Shown here one piece after another: positions 1 through 10,660 of a stretch of 64,000 bases of DNA (positions within the stretch are counted from its first letter, which is position 1; each line of letters starts with the position of its first letter). The translations under genes and the position numbers were made by a program. Below the pieces are notes generated by a model that was not told the origin of the DNA, made no database searches, and was given only the letters and a program-made list of their open reading frames with translations. Location: the NCBI GenBank assembly GCA_021399445.1, contig JAJTUQ010000001.1, positions 5,518,001 through 5,582,000 of the forward strand. The letters are read 5' to 3'. This stretch comes from Xylogone sp. PMI_703. Its lineage: Eukaryota > Ascomycota > Leotiomycetes.

Positions 1-2
1 TG

Positions 3-152
3 ATACAGCTGGAGATAGAGAAGAGGAGAGAAGCTGAGGAGGCTGAGCGTCGAGTTGAAGAAGCAGATACACATGATGAGAATGAGGACGGCGGCGTTAT
101 TGGTACTACTCCTGATGATGAGAGCGAGGATGAGGAGGACGATGGACTTTGA
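3..152 (+). CDS. 3' end of an unidentified gene (acidic C-terminal tail)
   Basis: An open frame runs from the window edge to a TGA at 150-152. It encodes a charged segment, first rich in Glu/Arg (probable helix or coiled coil) and then strongly acidic, ending in SEDEEDDGL. Only about 49 residues are visible, so the family cannot be named. Acidic tails like this are common on nuclear and chromatin proteins, but that is only an inference. The start and upstream exons lie outside the window. Confidence 0.55.
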   Translation: MQLEIEKRREAEEAERRVEEADTHDENEDGGVIGTTPDDESEDEEDDGL

Positions 153-637
153 GACGATTATATGATACCCACTTTGGTTTTGGGATGAAGCTTTTGGTTT
201 GTATATATACCATTGGCGTAGGCGAAATCAGGAGTCGATTACTCTTACTCTTATCAGTGACGTTTTCTGAAATTTTATTACTAGTGTGCTTGAGTACAGC
301 ATCGTGTATCAAATGCATGTTATATTATGCTTGGCTGTTTCTATACTGCGGTAGCACTCTAGCAAATTTGATTTATCTTCCGATCTTCGATCCTTCTCTA
401 AGCATGCATGCATGCGTCTATAAATCGATGCCTACCTATCCAAGGGGTTCTTGCCCGTAACTATGTTATACCATCCACCCAATTCAACCCAACCGACCGA
501 CCAACCTGATATATGCTAATGCCAATCCTTTCCATAGCCGCCCCTCCCAAAATGAACAAAAAAAATTGAAAACGATTTTGAAAAATCAAGTTAGATCATT
601 CTACCAGTCTTCTGACGGACAATCTCTATAAAATGGC
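153..637. other. Convergent 3' intergenic stretch, no gene seen
   Basis: This stretch separates the 3' end of the partial plus-strand gene from the 3' end of the minus-strand Tpt1-like gene. It is AT-rich with short open frames on both strands that lack coding character. It presumably holds the 3' UTRs of both genes. Confidence 0.6.
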
Positions 638-1723
638 TTACTCGCTGGATGAAGTCTCTTCATCCTCGCTTTGGGCCTTCATCTCCTTCATACCACGTTG
701 GGCCTTTCCTTTTGCTCCGCCGCGTTTGCCCCTCTGCCCCTTGCCACGCAGACCAACAGGGATCTCCTTGCGAATCTCGCCATCCTCATAGAGAACGCCG
801 ATATCAGGACGCCTTGCGATAGCCTTCTTCCAAAACTTCCTGGGAATGGAGCCGTCTGCGTCACCCTCGGTAATGACGGTGCCAGCCTCAGTAAGCTGCC
901 ACGTGATAGTTGATTTGGTCGAGATAAGGGCTGGGAGGTCAATGTATATAGATACATCACCCGACGACGAGGTTGGCGCTGGAGTGCGGATCTCTGCGCC
1001 CTCCTCATCAACAGTGATGGAGGAGAAGGAGAGGTGCGCTTGACCACCGGCTCGTTTGATACTGCCCGAGGCTAAGATAAGTGGATAGTTCGCGTATGAT
1101 GTCTCATAGACCACCAAGTCAGGAAGGTTTTCCGAGTCTGTAGTGAGAGGTGTCAATTTGGTTTCAGGGGATGTAGATGAGGCAGAAGTTTCGGAGCTAG
1201 CATCTTTGGGAGCTACTGGGGTGAGGCGGATTTGGAAATCAGAAGGATCTTTGCTTTCTGGAGATGAAGAATGACTAAGTCTAATAGTAAACTTAGACTT
1301 CGAAGAATGAGGTGCAGCAACAGACTGAAGCTCAGTAAGAGTGACCACGAGGGCAGAAATGTTGGGATGCTCAAGCTGGGAACCGTTAATTAAATATCCC
1401 CGCTTGGAGGTCAAGACATAATTGATACTTACAATATCATCGCAGTCGACCCATCCTTCAGAATCAGCAACGAGTCTCTCTTCTATCCCTTCTTCCTCTC
1501 CTTCTTGTATTGTTCGCTTCAATACGAAGCTCAAAGCCTTGGCAATGGTGACCTCTCGATCATCTACAAGGCTGTAGCCTCTCCCTCGAGATTTGCCCTT
1601 GGCCAACGCTGCCGGCCCGGGTTCGGCCATGGCGAGGAGTGTTCTGAGAGATTGGGGAAGGCTGGATAATGCCTTGATCAAGGGTGATACCTTGTTCGAT
1701 AGAGAGAGATTGGAGAGGAGCAA
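638..1723 (-). CDS. Tpt1/KptA-like RNA 2'-phosphotransferase homolog, predicted catalytically inactive
   Basis: The protein follows the Tpt1/KptA layout: an N-terminal winged-helix segment (AKALSFVL, DSEGWVDCDDI, LEHPN), then a C-terminal ART-like half (VVYETSYANYPLILASG, AHLSF, YIDL, ITEGDADGSIP). Tpt1 normally removes the splice-junction 2'-phosphate from tRNA using NAD+. Here the signature residues are changed. The Arg-His of the LLRH motif is Lys-Arg, the Arg of DKQRF is Lys, the HGT motif is YET, TQGHS is absent, and the Arg of the SRNHVH motif is not retained. The tail is basic and Gly-rich (GKGQRGKRGGAKGK), suiting RNA binding. A GTAAGT..CAG intron at 1376-1432 is 57 nt and stop-free; removing it restores the family sequence. 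The first ATG at 1723 gives 342 aa spliced, and an internal ATG at 1630 (MAEPG) gives 311 aa. The longer start could add an organelle-type leader. Confidence 0.72.
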   Translation of the reverse strand: MLLSNLSLSNKVSPLIKALSSLPQSLRTLLAMAEPGPAALAKGKSRGRGYSLVDDREVTIAKALSFVLKRTIQEGEEEGIEERLVADSEGWVDCDDIVSINYVLTSKRGYLINGSQLEHPNISALVVTLTELQSVAAPHSSKSKFTIRLSHSSSPESKDPSDFQIRLTPVAPKDASSETSASSTSPETKLTPLTTDSENLPDLVVYETSYANYPLILASGSIKRAGGQAHLSFSSITVDEEGAEIRTPAPTSSSGDVSIYIDLPALISTKSTITWQLTEAGTVITEGDADGSIPRKFWKKAIARRPDIGVLYEDGEIRKEIPVGLRGKGQRGKRGGAKGKAQRGMKEMKAQSEDEETSSSE

Positions 1724-3819
1724 GAACAGCAGCCGCCATTTTAAGGATAAGACTGCTTGTGTAAAATTGGTTTATGTGAAAGTGAACTGCTTCAGGAAAT
1801 AGTTCGGTGATGATATCTGAGAACTTTGTAGAGCACAGTTAAGAATAGATAAATTGAAAGAAGAGTTGAGAGTGGGAGCGGTCTTTGTTTATAAGCTGCA
1901 CTTGCCAGCATTATTAAGAAATGACCAGCATCACGCAAAGAGATAGACTCAGAGTTGACAACAGGTCCGAGAAAGGAGGCTGTTGTATCACAATAGGACC
2001 AATGAGAAGAGCACCTGCATATATTCTGGCCGGTTTATATGATGCAGCAAGAGCCTTAGCACGACTGCCTTGCATAATTTCATACGGGCTTATTATGCTC
2101 ATTTTTGATCATTCCCAGAATAGTCAGGGCGGAGGCTTTGCGGCGGCCCTTGGCGCTGCTGCAAGACAACTGGAGGGGCCTTGTATCACATTGTTCCATG
2201 AGGCACGAGCTCTTTTGGCGGGGCGAACCGCCAGAGACAGCAGCTTTGTTGGCACGAATGTCGACACACCGCTAAGTGTATTGATGGGCTAGTGGTAGGG
2301 AGAGGAATCAATTCGTGGCAGAGTCGCAGGAACAGGCTGATGGAGAGACGTGGTTGGCAAGTAGCGGTGTATGGAGGGGAAACGACTGTCCTCTGACCGC
2401 GTGTATCCTGAGACACAACAGTGTGACTCTACGCGACGTATGCAGAGAGGCTGCAAACGACACGTGATCAAGTATTTCTCTTTCCTCCCATGTCCGAACG
2501 ATAATAATAGGTAATGCCCATCAATGCCTAGACATCCTGTAGCTGTCAATGGTGAAGAGCGGATCAGTTTTGGGTGTAATTGGTAAGGAGTGCATGATCT
2601 TCCCAAGTATCTCTTTGCTGCGAATAATGCCTCTCTGGCGCCTGCCGAGGAGAGTATGGTAAATATAAAAAGACGATGTTGGGAAGAAGGGTTTATAGTC
2701 GTTTTCCCTCTGATTCCAGGAATGGGGGGGCATTTCCCCATGCGAATTCCAAGATACTAATACATTGTTAGCAATAGCTGTCCCGTCCCAATATAAACAA
2801 GGCTGACGGCCATAGCAACCAGTAACTGCGAGCTAGGAAGGTGCAGAAGGCAGCCGCCACATGTTCATCAACGATAGGTATCTTTGCTGTCTCATACAGT
2901 ACTGTGGTAGTCAGTTCCAGGACCAAGTCACTGGATGAATGATGATGCAGCCAGCTACTAGAATCGAGATCGAGAAGATCTCAAAGAGTCGTTGCAATAA
3001 GATATGGTCTGTGCACGTGATATCACCAATAGGTAGTCCATCATTGAGTTGACAGGTACGGATGTACCTCCGTGCATGCATCCAAATCTGCACCTGCAGG
3101 AGCTCCTGGGACCTCAGAACCCCGCTGTCCTCAACCTCTCGATATCCATACTTTCTCAGTTTTACTAGGCCGGTATATCCAACAGCTGTCGAGCTTCACA
3201 AATATCCTTAAGTGTTTCATATTCTAAGATAGACTCTTGACTGGGCCTCTCACTTTCAACACTAGCCGGAGAACATGTTCAGCAATTCTTCTCCTTCAGC
3301 TTTCTATTTGTAGCATTTTTCACACTTCATTAGACAACAAAATCGTTGTTCCACATAAAGTAGTTTCCGATGGTGAAGACAATGACTATCGGCTGCATGA
3401 TATACCTCGGCTGTTGACATATCTCTGCGTATAACGGATGGTTACAGTTATGGAGCCTGCTATTTTCAGACTAGGAAAGCTATAAGATGCAGAGAATGAG
3501 TTAATACGCATAAGTATTCTACCATCCTTTCTATACTTTTATTAAAAGAGTTGCCAACAGTTCTCTGTCCATACCGAGGAATATTCTGGGGCTCTAAAGC
3601 GGTATGCGCCAGCAGAATCAGAATTCCCGGCCGAATCAGGTAAAGTCTACTTCTCTCGAAAGGCACCTCGGCTCGGGTTTACCAAACCATACTCATTTTA
3701 ATAATAGTTGATGCTCCCTCCATTCCTTTCTCAATATCAACGTCGTAGCGTTTCAAGAACTCTATGATCAAGTTTGCGAGGCCTGATTAACTGCTTGATA
3801 TCTTAGAGTTTGCTATACA
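1724..3819. other. Intergenic stretch, no supportable gene
   Basis: About 2.1 kb between the divergent Tpt1-like gene and the thioesterase. Open frames on both strands (for example 1921-2292 plus and 2289-2741 minus) have no recognisable domain, no splice continuity and atypical composition. The first few hundred bases should contain the Tpt1-like promoter. Confidence 0.5.
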
Positions 3820-4496
3820 ATGGCGCACACAGACCTCAAGAAGAGGAAGAGGTCGGATTACGGCTTCTTGCTTGAATACCGGACGCGATGGTACGCTATG
3901 CATTGTCCCATCCACATTCTAGGTACAAGGCAGCATGCCTCAATCAGATAACTGACCACCATTCTACGTCCCGAAGGTCCGACAATGACATGGTAAGAAT
4001 TCGTTTTTGACAAACAAGATAGACCAGCTAGCAGCTAAAGATGCGACAACCAGTACGATCACATGAACAATAGCATTTACAACTTTCTGTGAGAATTTGG
4101 CGAGTGTGCCTGTTTCGTTTTCCTTGTTTCCTAACGAGCTTTGCAAGATATGATTCCGTGGTGAACACCTACCTGATTGAGCATTGCGGACGGCATCCTC
4201 CGACTTCGTCTCAGTATGGGCTTGTGGTCCACTCGCACAACGATTACTTTGGATCCATTGCCTTCCCGGCAGTCGCGGAGCTGGCATTACGGGTCAACAA
4301 GCTTGGCAAGAGCAGCGTCACGTACGAGGTTGCGCTGTTCGAACGCGGCGTGGAGGAGGTGAAGTCGGTGGGCGAGTTTGTTCATGTTTTTGTAGATAGA
4401 GAAACGGGCCGACCAGCAGCGAGTGGGATGGACGAGAGGCTGAGACAGGGCCTGGAGAAGCTATTAGTTAGGGCGCCACAGCAATCGAAGCTTTGA
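3820..4496 (+). CDS. Hot-dog fold 4HBT-type acyl-CoA thioesterase
   Basis: Four exons (3820-3890, 3977-3992, 4054-4088, 4148-4496) give a 156-residue protein. The middle two exons are only 16 and 35 nt, so the gene is easily missed; the joins restore RWSDNDMYDHMNNSIYNFL, the classic 4HBT active-site helix region with the catalytic-type Asp. The next stretch (VVHSHNDYFGSIAFP, then a beta-strand repeat) matches the hot-dog core and the length is usual for the family. It probably hydrolyses acyl-CoA or aryl-CoA thioesters, but the substrate cannot be told. Introns are 86, 61 and 59 nt. The first and third end in AAG acceptors, which is less common than CAG or TAG. Confidence 0.85.
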
Positions 4497-5480
4497 GAGT
4501 TATTTGTTTCGGAAACCCGGAGCCCCGTTCCTTACGATCCAGAGAGCATTGGTTTGTCGTCCCGATTGGCGGTTCCCAACATCCCAATTGCCTCCGACGT
4601 ACTTTCTTCTACAAGTACGAGGTCGTGAAGAGTTCACTCTTCTGCCACGACCAAATAAGCTAAAGCGCCCGCAAAGCCCCTGCGCCGCCGTTTCGGTGGC
4701 TCAACCGGCTCCCATCTCCATGCGGAGGTTAAACAGATGTTGGATGGAAAAGCGGGTTCGACTTGCACATCCTCCCACGCGCTGTAGATAACCCAAAACC
4801 TCTCCAAGCTTTTCAGTGACACACTCGTGACAAACCCGAGTGCTTGTGTCGCGATCTATGACATCTAAGATTTGCGATTTGCGAGATTTGCATTTGGGGC
4901 CCCATAGTACTGGTAAGAATTGCCCAATTCGAGCAGCCGATGACCCCCCTGGGCTCGGTGAAATTGACCTTGTCCAGCGCGTCGGTTAAGGGCAATGCCG
5001 ATCAGCGGCTGCCCTGTCGCCATCACGACTCAGGCGTCTCCCATCTGCTTGGGTGGATTTCCGCATGAACGAGAAAAAAACCTTGTTCACCAACTGCCCA
5101 CGCCCCATACTCTGGACTTGACAGTAATTTATTCCACCCCATCATCTCCCCATCCACCCGTACCCCGCGTCGTAGTGGAGACTCCGAGACCTGTATCGTG
5201 GGCACAATTTGGGGGTCCTCCATCTCCCCAGAGCTTCTAGTTGGCTGGCTAATCATGAAGGCATCCCAACGCGACAGGAGGATGGCGAACTTGGACTTTA
5301 TCCGTGGTGGATCGTGGGTGTGTCTGTGTAACTACTGCTGTGCTCTTAAGCCCTCCATGGCCTGCATTAAAAGCTGAGCCTTTTCCCAATAAGATCGGCG
5401 TAGCTGGTCAAGCAATATAACTTTTCGTTCCTGGACCTCACAAGCTTTTCCCAAGAGCGAACAAGCTATCTCCTCAGCTG
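4497..5480. other. Intergenic stretch, promoter side of the MFS gene
   Basis: About 1 kb with no convincing gene. Several C-rich open frames exist on both strands (for example 4995-5240 plus) but none has domain signal. The right end should hold the regulatory region of the transporter starting at 5544. Confidence 0.5.
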
Positions 5481-5490
5481 CTCATATAAA
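5481..5490 (+). promoter_or_regulatory. TATA-like element upstream of the ACS transporter
   Basis: The sequence CTCATATAAA lies about 55 nt before the ATG at 5544, a plausible position for a fungal TATA box with a short leader. This is based on sequence and position only. Confidence 0.35.
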
Positions 5491-5543
5491 GGCAGATATT
5501 GTGACGGTATACGAGCACTTTAATAGTACCAGGCTCCTCAATC

Positions 5544-7546
5544 ATGTCTTCTGCAGTGAGGAGCGACTCGAACGAGATCAACCAGGATATCGAAGCTTCA
5601 TATGACTCGAAAGATCAGGTCACGCATCTCGACGATGGAGCACCAGTTGAGGACGACCTAGTGAAGGATCCAGAGAGTCGCATGCCTCAGCCGCCTGAGT
5701 TCATACGCAATATGACTCCAGAACAGCGCGCTGAGGCCGAAAAGCGTCTCAAGTGGAAGATTGATCTCAGACTTCTGCCAATGGTGGTCCTGATGTACAT
5801 CATGAACTATCTGGATCGCGTAAGTCTACTGCTATGGTCTGCGTAGTGATGTATTGAAATAAACTAACTAGAGAATCAGAACAACATCGCATCTGCACGA
5901 CTCGCATATCTCGAAGTAGACCTTGGTCTCCATGGGACGCAATTCCAGGTTAGTTGACCACAGGATCTATTTAACAATATCTGGTCAGAAAAATCTCGTA
6001 CTAAAGATTTGTGAATAGACCACCGTCAGTATCTTGTTCGTTGGTTATTTGCTGATGCAAGTTCCTTCGAATCTGTACCTCAACAAGGTCGGGAAGCCTG
6101 CGATCTACCTCCCAACATGCATGATCTTGTGGGGCATCATATCAGGCTGCACAGCTGCGTGCCAGAACTTTGCCGGACTTGTAGTCTGTCGTTTCATGCT
6201 TGGATTCGTTGAAGCTGCCTACTTCGTAAGACTCTCTCCTCTTTCAATAAAGTTTGTAGTGGCTTCCTAACATGATCGTCAACAATAGCCCGGATGCTTG
6301 TACTATCTATCTTGTTGGTACACGCGGAAGGAACTGGGTTTCCGAACTGCCATTCTCTATTCCGGATCCCTGATTAGCGGTGCCTTCTCCGGCCTTATCG
6401 CTGCTGGTATCACTGCCAACATGGATGGTGCGAAGGGACTCAGGGCTTGGCGCTGGTTGTTTATTATTGAAGGAGCTATCACCGTCGTCATTGCATTTGG
6501 TGCTTTCTTCGTTATCCCTAACTTCCCTCGAACAACGACCTGGTTGTCAGAAGAGGAACGCCAATTGGCCGTTTGGCGCCTCGAGGAAGATATCGGTGAA
6601 GATGATTGGGTTGATTCCGAGCACCAGTCTTTCCTTAAGGGCATGAAGCTTGCGGTTTTGGATCCTAAGACTTATGTTCTGGTATGTTTACACAGTGAGA
6701 TATAAAATATGGGAAATGGGCTAACAAAGGAGTTAGACTGTGCTCCTCTTTGGTATTGTTGCAGCTGCTTCTGTCACAAACTTCTTCCCGTGAGTTTTCC
6801 TCAATCCACAAACTCGCTCTTTAGTTCCTCTACTAATTTTGATTATTACTACAGGACGGTCGTAGCAACCCTCCACTACAACAACATTGACTCCTTACTC
6901 CTTACTGCACCACCATACGTCCTCGCAGTCATAACCGCATTCCTCAACTCCCTCCATGCTGGTATGTATTACAATCTTCTTCTCTTATCAGTACGGATAT
7001 TTGTTAACCATGTTAGACCGAACCGGCGAGCGCTTCTTCCACATCGTGATCCCTCTCTGTGTCGCCGTCGCAGCATTCATCCTTGCAGCTGCAACCACTT
7101 CAACCGCCCCAAGATACGTAGCCATGATGCTCATGCCTTCATCCGTCTACACTGGCTACGTCGTCGCATTGGCCTGGATCAGTAACTCCATTCCTCGTCC
7201 ACCAGCCAAGAGAGCTGCTGCATTGGCCTTTATCAATGCTGTGTCGAATACCAGTTCCATTTATGCCAGCTATCTCTATCCTAAATCCGATGGTGAGTTA
7301 TCATCCCTTTTTTTCTACCTATAGTTACCATGTAGACTGATTTCTGTGCTATTTTCAGGACCACGATACGTAGTAGCCTTCATTGTCAACTGCGTTATGG
7401 CAGTTATGGCCATCGTTGCTTGCTTCGTACTCAGAGTCATGCTCGTGCGCTTGAACAAGAAGCTGGATAAGGGAATCTACGTCGAGGGAGCGATCAACTC
7501 TGGGATCCTGACCGCTGAGAAGAGAGGTTTCAGATTCAGAGTCTAA
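5544..7546 (+). CDS. MFS transporter, anion:cation symporter (Dal5/allantoate permease-like) family
   Basis: Eight exons (5544-5819, 5880-5948, 6019-6225, 6289-6681, 6737-6789, 6855-6961, 7017-7292, 7359-7546) encode 522 residues. After a hydrophilic N-terminus of about 75 residues comes the first membrane helix and MNYLDRNNIASARLAYLE, then FVGYLLMQVPSNLYL and FVEAAYFPGCLYYLSCWY, the signature stretches of the ACS family of 12-helix permeases. Members import organic anions such as allantoate, nicotinate, pantothenate or biotin across the plasma membrane; the substrate cannot be assigned here. Every exon join preserves frame and restores family sequence. The C-terminal cytoplasmic tail is short. 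Confidence 0.9.
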
Positions 7547-9480
7547 AGAGAATAGTCAAGTATGGAAAATATACTACGATAGATTTATGGCATGGATTGG
7601 GAATTATGTTAATGATGTCCATGAAGTTCGGCATGTTATACCCGCTAATACTGAGCGTTATCATGTTGGCGAGATATAGATAGGATGATAAGAATGAATC
7701 ATTTCTGGAAGTTCGTGCATATTATTGCTGGTGGTTTGGGTACTTCTCATGAATGCTAGACTCGGTTCAAAAGGTCACCTAGAGAGATTTAAGGGCCATG
7801 TCAAGAGACGTATGCTCGCCTTCTCCCTTCCAAGAGGAAAGGAGAAACACGTGATATGAAAGTAGAGAGACAAGGAGAAACGATTGTGGCGTCGCGGGGG
7901 AGGACGGTGCAAGGTCTAGACTACATAAATTGGACCATGGGGAGAAAGATTGTGGGTGAGGATTGGGGATGAGGGATGGAGATGCGGGGGCGGTTTATGT
8001 GACGTCGACAAGTCTGTTACTGTGGCTTTGTGTTGGACTTGGCTTGGCTTGGCCTAACCTGAGATGTGCAGTAAGGATTACACAGTAGACCATTGTGTTG
8101 TACTTGTGTATCTTATCTTCTCTTTGACTTCTTTCATAGTTTTTGTTTTCGCTTTTCTCTTCACATTGAAAACTTGCTTGGACTTTTCACAGAATATTGA
8201 TATGTAGTGGAGTGTTGCAACGGCATTCTGGATCGCTGGGGCAGGGAAGAGGTTACTAGAAACTAGGAGATGCATGGAAGATAGCATATGTAGTACGATG
8301 CCACGGCACTCTCTGGTACCTCTTGGCCATGTCTCATGAGTTATCCGATTTGCAGCTTGCGGTAGCGTTTAATCCTACTCTGCCCCATAAGGATAAATAA
8401 TTTGTGCCTAATCTAGTATCAAATAATGAATCTACATCCGTGATTTTATCCAAGTTTAACTTGTACTTGGGCAGTAATTATGCATCCAGCTCTCATTATG
8501 TTCTTGCCTCAGGCACAGAGATGAAGCTCTCCAGATCGGGCAGCACCCCACAATGTCCAAGCTGCGAGCTTAATTTGTTAGGGCGCAGATCCACAGACTG
8601 CTCCGGGATCACGCTTGTAACTTCGAAAAGATGGAATATTTGGCAGGTAGATTGTGCAATATTGAGGCTCAGAGGAACCGATGTGATTTCATAGATTCAC
8701 TACGGCCCATCTTTGCTGTTGTAGCTATACCTTCCTGGTGTGGCGTAAAGATAGCGCCACAATTTGTCTGCGAGCCAAGCTCCCCGCTCCAAGGTTGAGC
8801 TTTCCCCCCTTTCCTATTCTTTCCTCCTAGCCACAAAGGTCGGAGCACTCTATTTCTGCAATTCACAGGTATTTCTGTGATAATTCTACAACATAAAATG
8901 GCTGAACATAATTGATCGCAGTATAGAGTTCAGCACACCTGGTAGTGGCGTGGTTTCGTATTGCAGAGATGGGTTCTTCGAGATACCTTTTATTCGTTGA
9001 AAATGATAAATACAAATGCTTCTTCGTTAAGGGCCGGCCCCAGAGAACGCATGCATCCGGTCTTGATCCTTGGCGGTTCTACCCCTCATCCCAGATTTTG
9101 CGATCTTTCGTCCGAGAAACATACGCATCCGGTAATTCAGACTTACTTGCACTGTTCCCCCTGAACCCTACAGAAAACCCCAATGGTGCCCCGGTGAGGG
9201 CAGTGAGAATGCATGAAGCAAGACATCTAATGCGCCTATTCCAAGACACGCAGTAGTGGGTTTGTGCTGACAGAGCTTGGTACCATCCGGGGAACATGAT
9301 GCACCCTCTTTACTACCCCCGGATCAGCGCCCCAAAGTATGGACATTCCAGATCACAGCGAACCCAACAGAGGGCGGGCTTTCCTCGATGACCCTTTCTC
9401 GCTAGCTCCTCTCCTTCATGACGCAGTGTCTGCTTCTTATGGATTGTCCCTCGTCAGCCGTGCGAGAAGAGGACTAGTGG
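7547..9480. other. Intergenic stretch, no supportable gene
   Basis: About 1.9 kb downstream of the transporter. It includes a small TTGGC tandem repeat near 8039-8054. An open frame at 8969-9256 (plus, 95 aa from its ATG) has no recognisable family and no supporting context. Another at 8404-8694 is equally unsupported. Confidence 0.5.
8039..8054. repeat. Short TTGGC tandem repeat
   Basis: Three near-perfect copies of a five-base unit in tandem. It is visible directly and has no inferred function. Confidence 0.6.
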
Positions 9481-9644
9481 ATCTCATATAAGGAGAGATT
9501 CTGGCACCACGTCCTGGTATTCACTTCGTATGTGGACAATTAAGCCTCCCCGCGCGCCTTGCATACTCCAAACACTTCCTTGAAAGTCGTTTGTAACTAA
9601 TAACCCACCACTCAAACGACCACTTTATCTACAACGTCTTCGAA

Positions 9645-10377
9645 ATGCTTTACGCAAAGGCTCTCGTCTCCTCCCTGGCCATCTCCGTCGTCTATGCCCA
9701 GTCTATCCCCCAGTTGGTTTCTAGCATCCCCGGATGTGGACTCTCCTGCTTGACGACTGCCATCTCTGGCAATGGATGTGGTATCACCGACTATGCCTGC
9801 CAGTGTGGCAGCGCTCGTAGTGGCATCACCAGCCAGGCTGCTCCTTGCATTCAAGGAGCTTGCTCTGCTCAGGACGCAGCAAGTGAGTTCAACTGAAATG
9901 ACCTCTTGCATTACCTTCCTCCCAGTCTTGAAATGAGTATGGGCAAATGTACAATACAGATCTGATTGCTAACCTGCGACCTTCTTGACAGATGTCCAGA
10001 GCATCACCAACCAAATCTGCACTCTCCAAGCCCAAGCTGGCGGCGGAGGCACTACTACCAATGGACAAGGTACTGCTACTAATGGAGGTACTGCTACTAC
10101 TCCTCCTGGAACAACCACTGTCGGTCCGGCAACGACCAACGCCGGTAACACTCCTGCTACCACCACCAATGGAGCAACAAACACCAACACTCCTGGTACC
10201 AACACCGCAAGGCCTACTGATACCAACGGCGCAACGGATACAGGTACGAAGACTAACGGTGGTAGCCCCTCTCCTGCTGCTACCTCGCCTAGTCCCACTC
10301 CGAATGCAGCTCCTGGACAGTTTGATGCTGCTGCTAGAGCTGTCGGAGCTGCCATAGTTGCCGCTCTCATATTGTAG
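9645..10377 (+). CDS. CFEM-domain secreted, probably GPI-anchored surface protein
   Basis: Two exons (9645-9882, 9992-10377) encode 207 residues. A signal peptide (about residues 1-18, ending VVYA) is followed by a CFEM domain with eight cysteines at 31, 35, 45, 52, 54, 68, 73 and 89. Asp49 sits just before the CxC pair, where heme-binding CFEM proteins carry their axial Asp. A long Thr/Gly/Asn-rich low-complexity stalk follows, and a hydrophobic C-terminus (AVGAAIVAALIL) suits GPI attachment. CFEM proteins act at the cell surface in heme/iron capture, adhesion or host interaction; which applies here is unknown. The intron separates the seventh from the eighth cysteine codon. A TATA-like CATATAAGG lies near 9485. 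Confidence 0.9.
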
Positions 10378-10660
10378 GCAATCAGCCCGGGAGACAGCCG
10401 GTGTATGGAATGCATTTAGTTATAGGTGACACACGTGTGTTGTGTGTAATTGGATATTAGAAATTAGGTGTAATTGAAAGAGTGTGAAAAAAATGTCAAT
10501 AAACTTACAGGGCGAAAAATAAAAATGGCAAGCCAAAACGAAAGTCCCAAGAAACCTCTTAACATTTCCCTTCTATAAGCATTATAACGTACATATATCT
10601 AGTCTAGTACATCTCTACATTACCCATAACACAATCCTACATATCATCCCCCCATTAGAG
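10378..10660. other. Short convergent 3' intergenic region
   Basis: About 280 bases between the CFEM gene and the tail of the minus-strand thioesterase-like gene. It is AT-rich and presumably holds both 3' UTRs. Confidence 0.6.

Noticed and set aside
1921..2292. Plus-strand 123-codon open frame between the Tpt1-like and thioesterase genes
   Set aside because: No domain, no conserved-looking motif, and it overlaps equally long frames on the other strand; it lies in the expected promoter region.
8969..9256. Plus-strand open frame of 95 codons upstream of the CFEM gene
   Set aside because: No recognisable family, no signal peptide and no splice continuation; likely chance.
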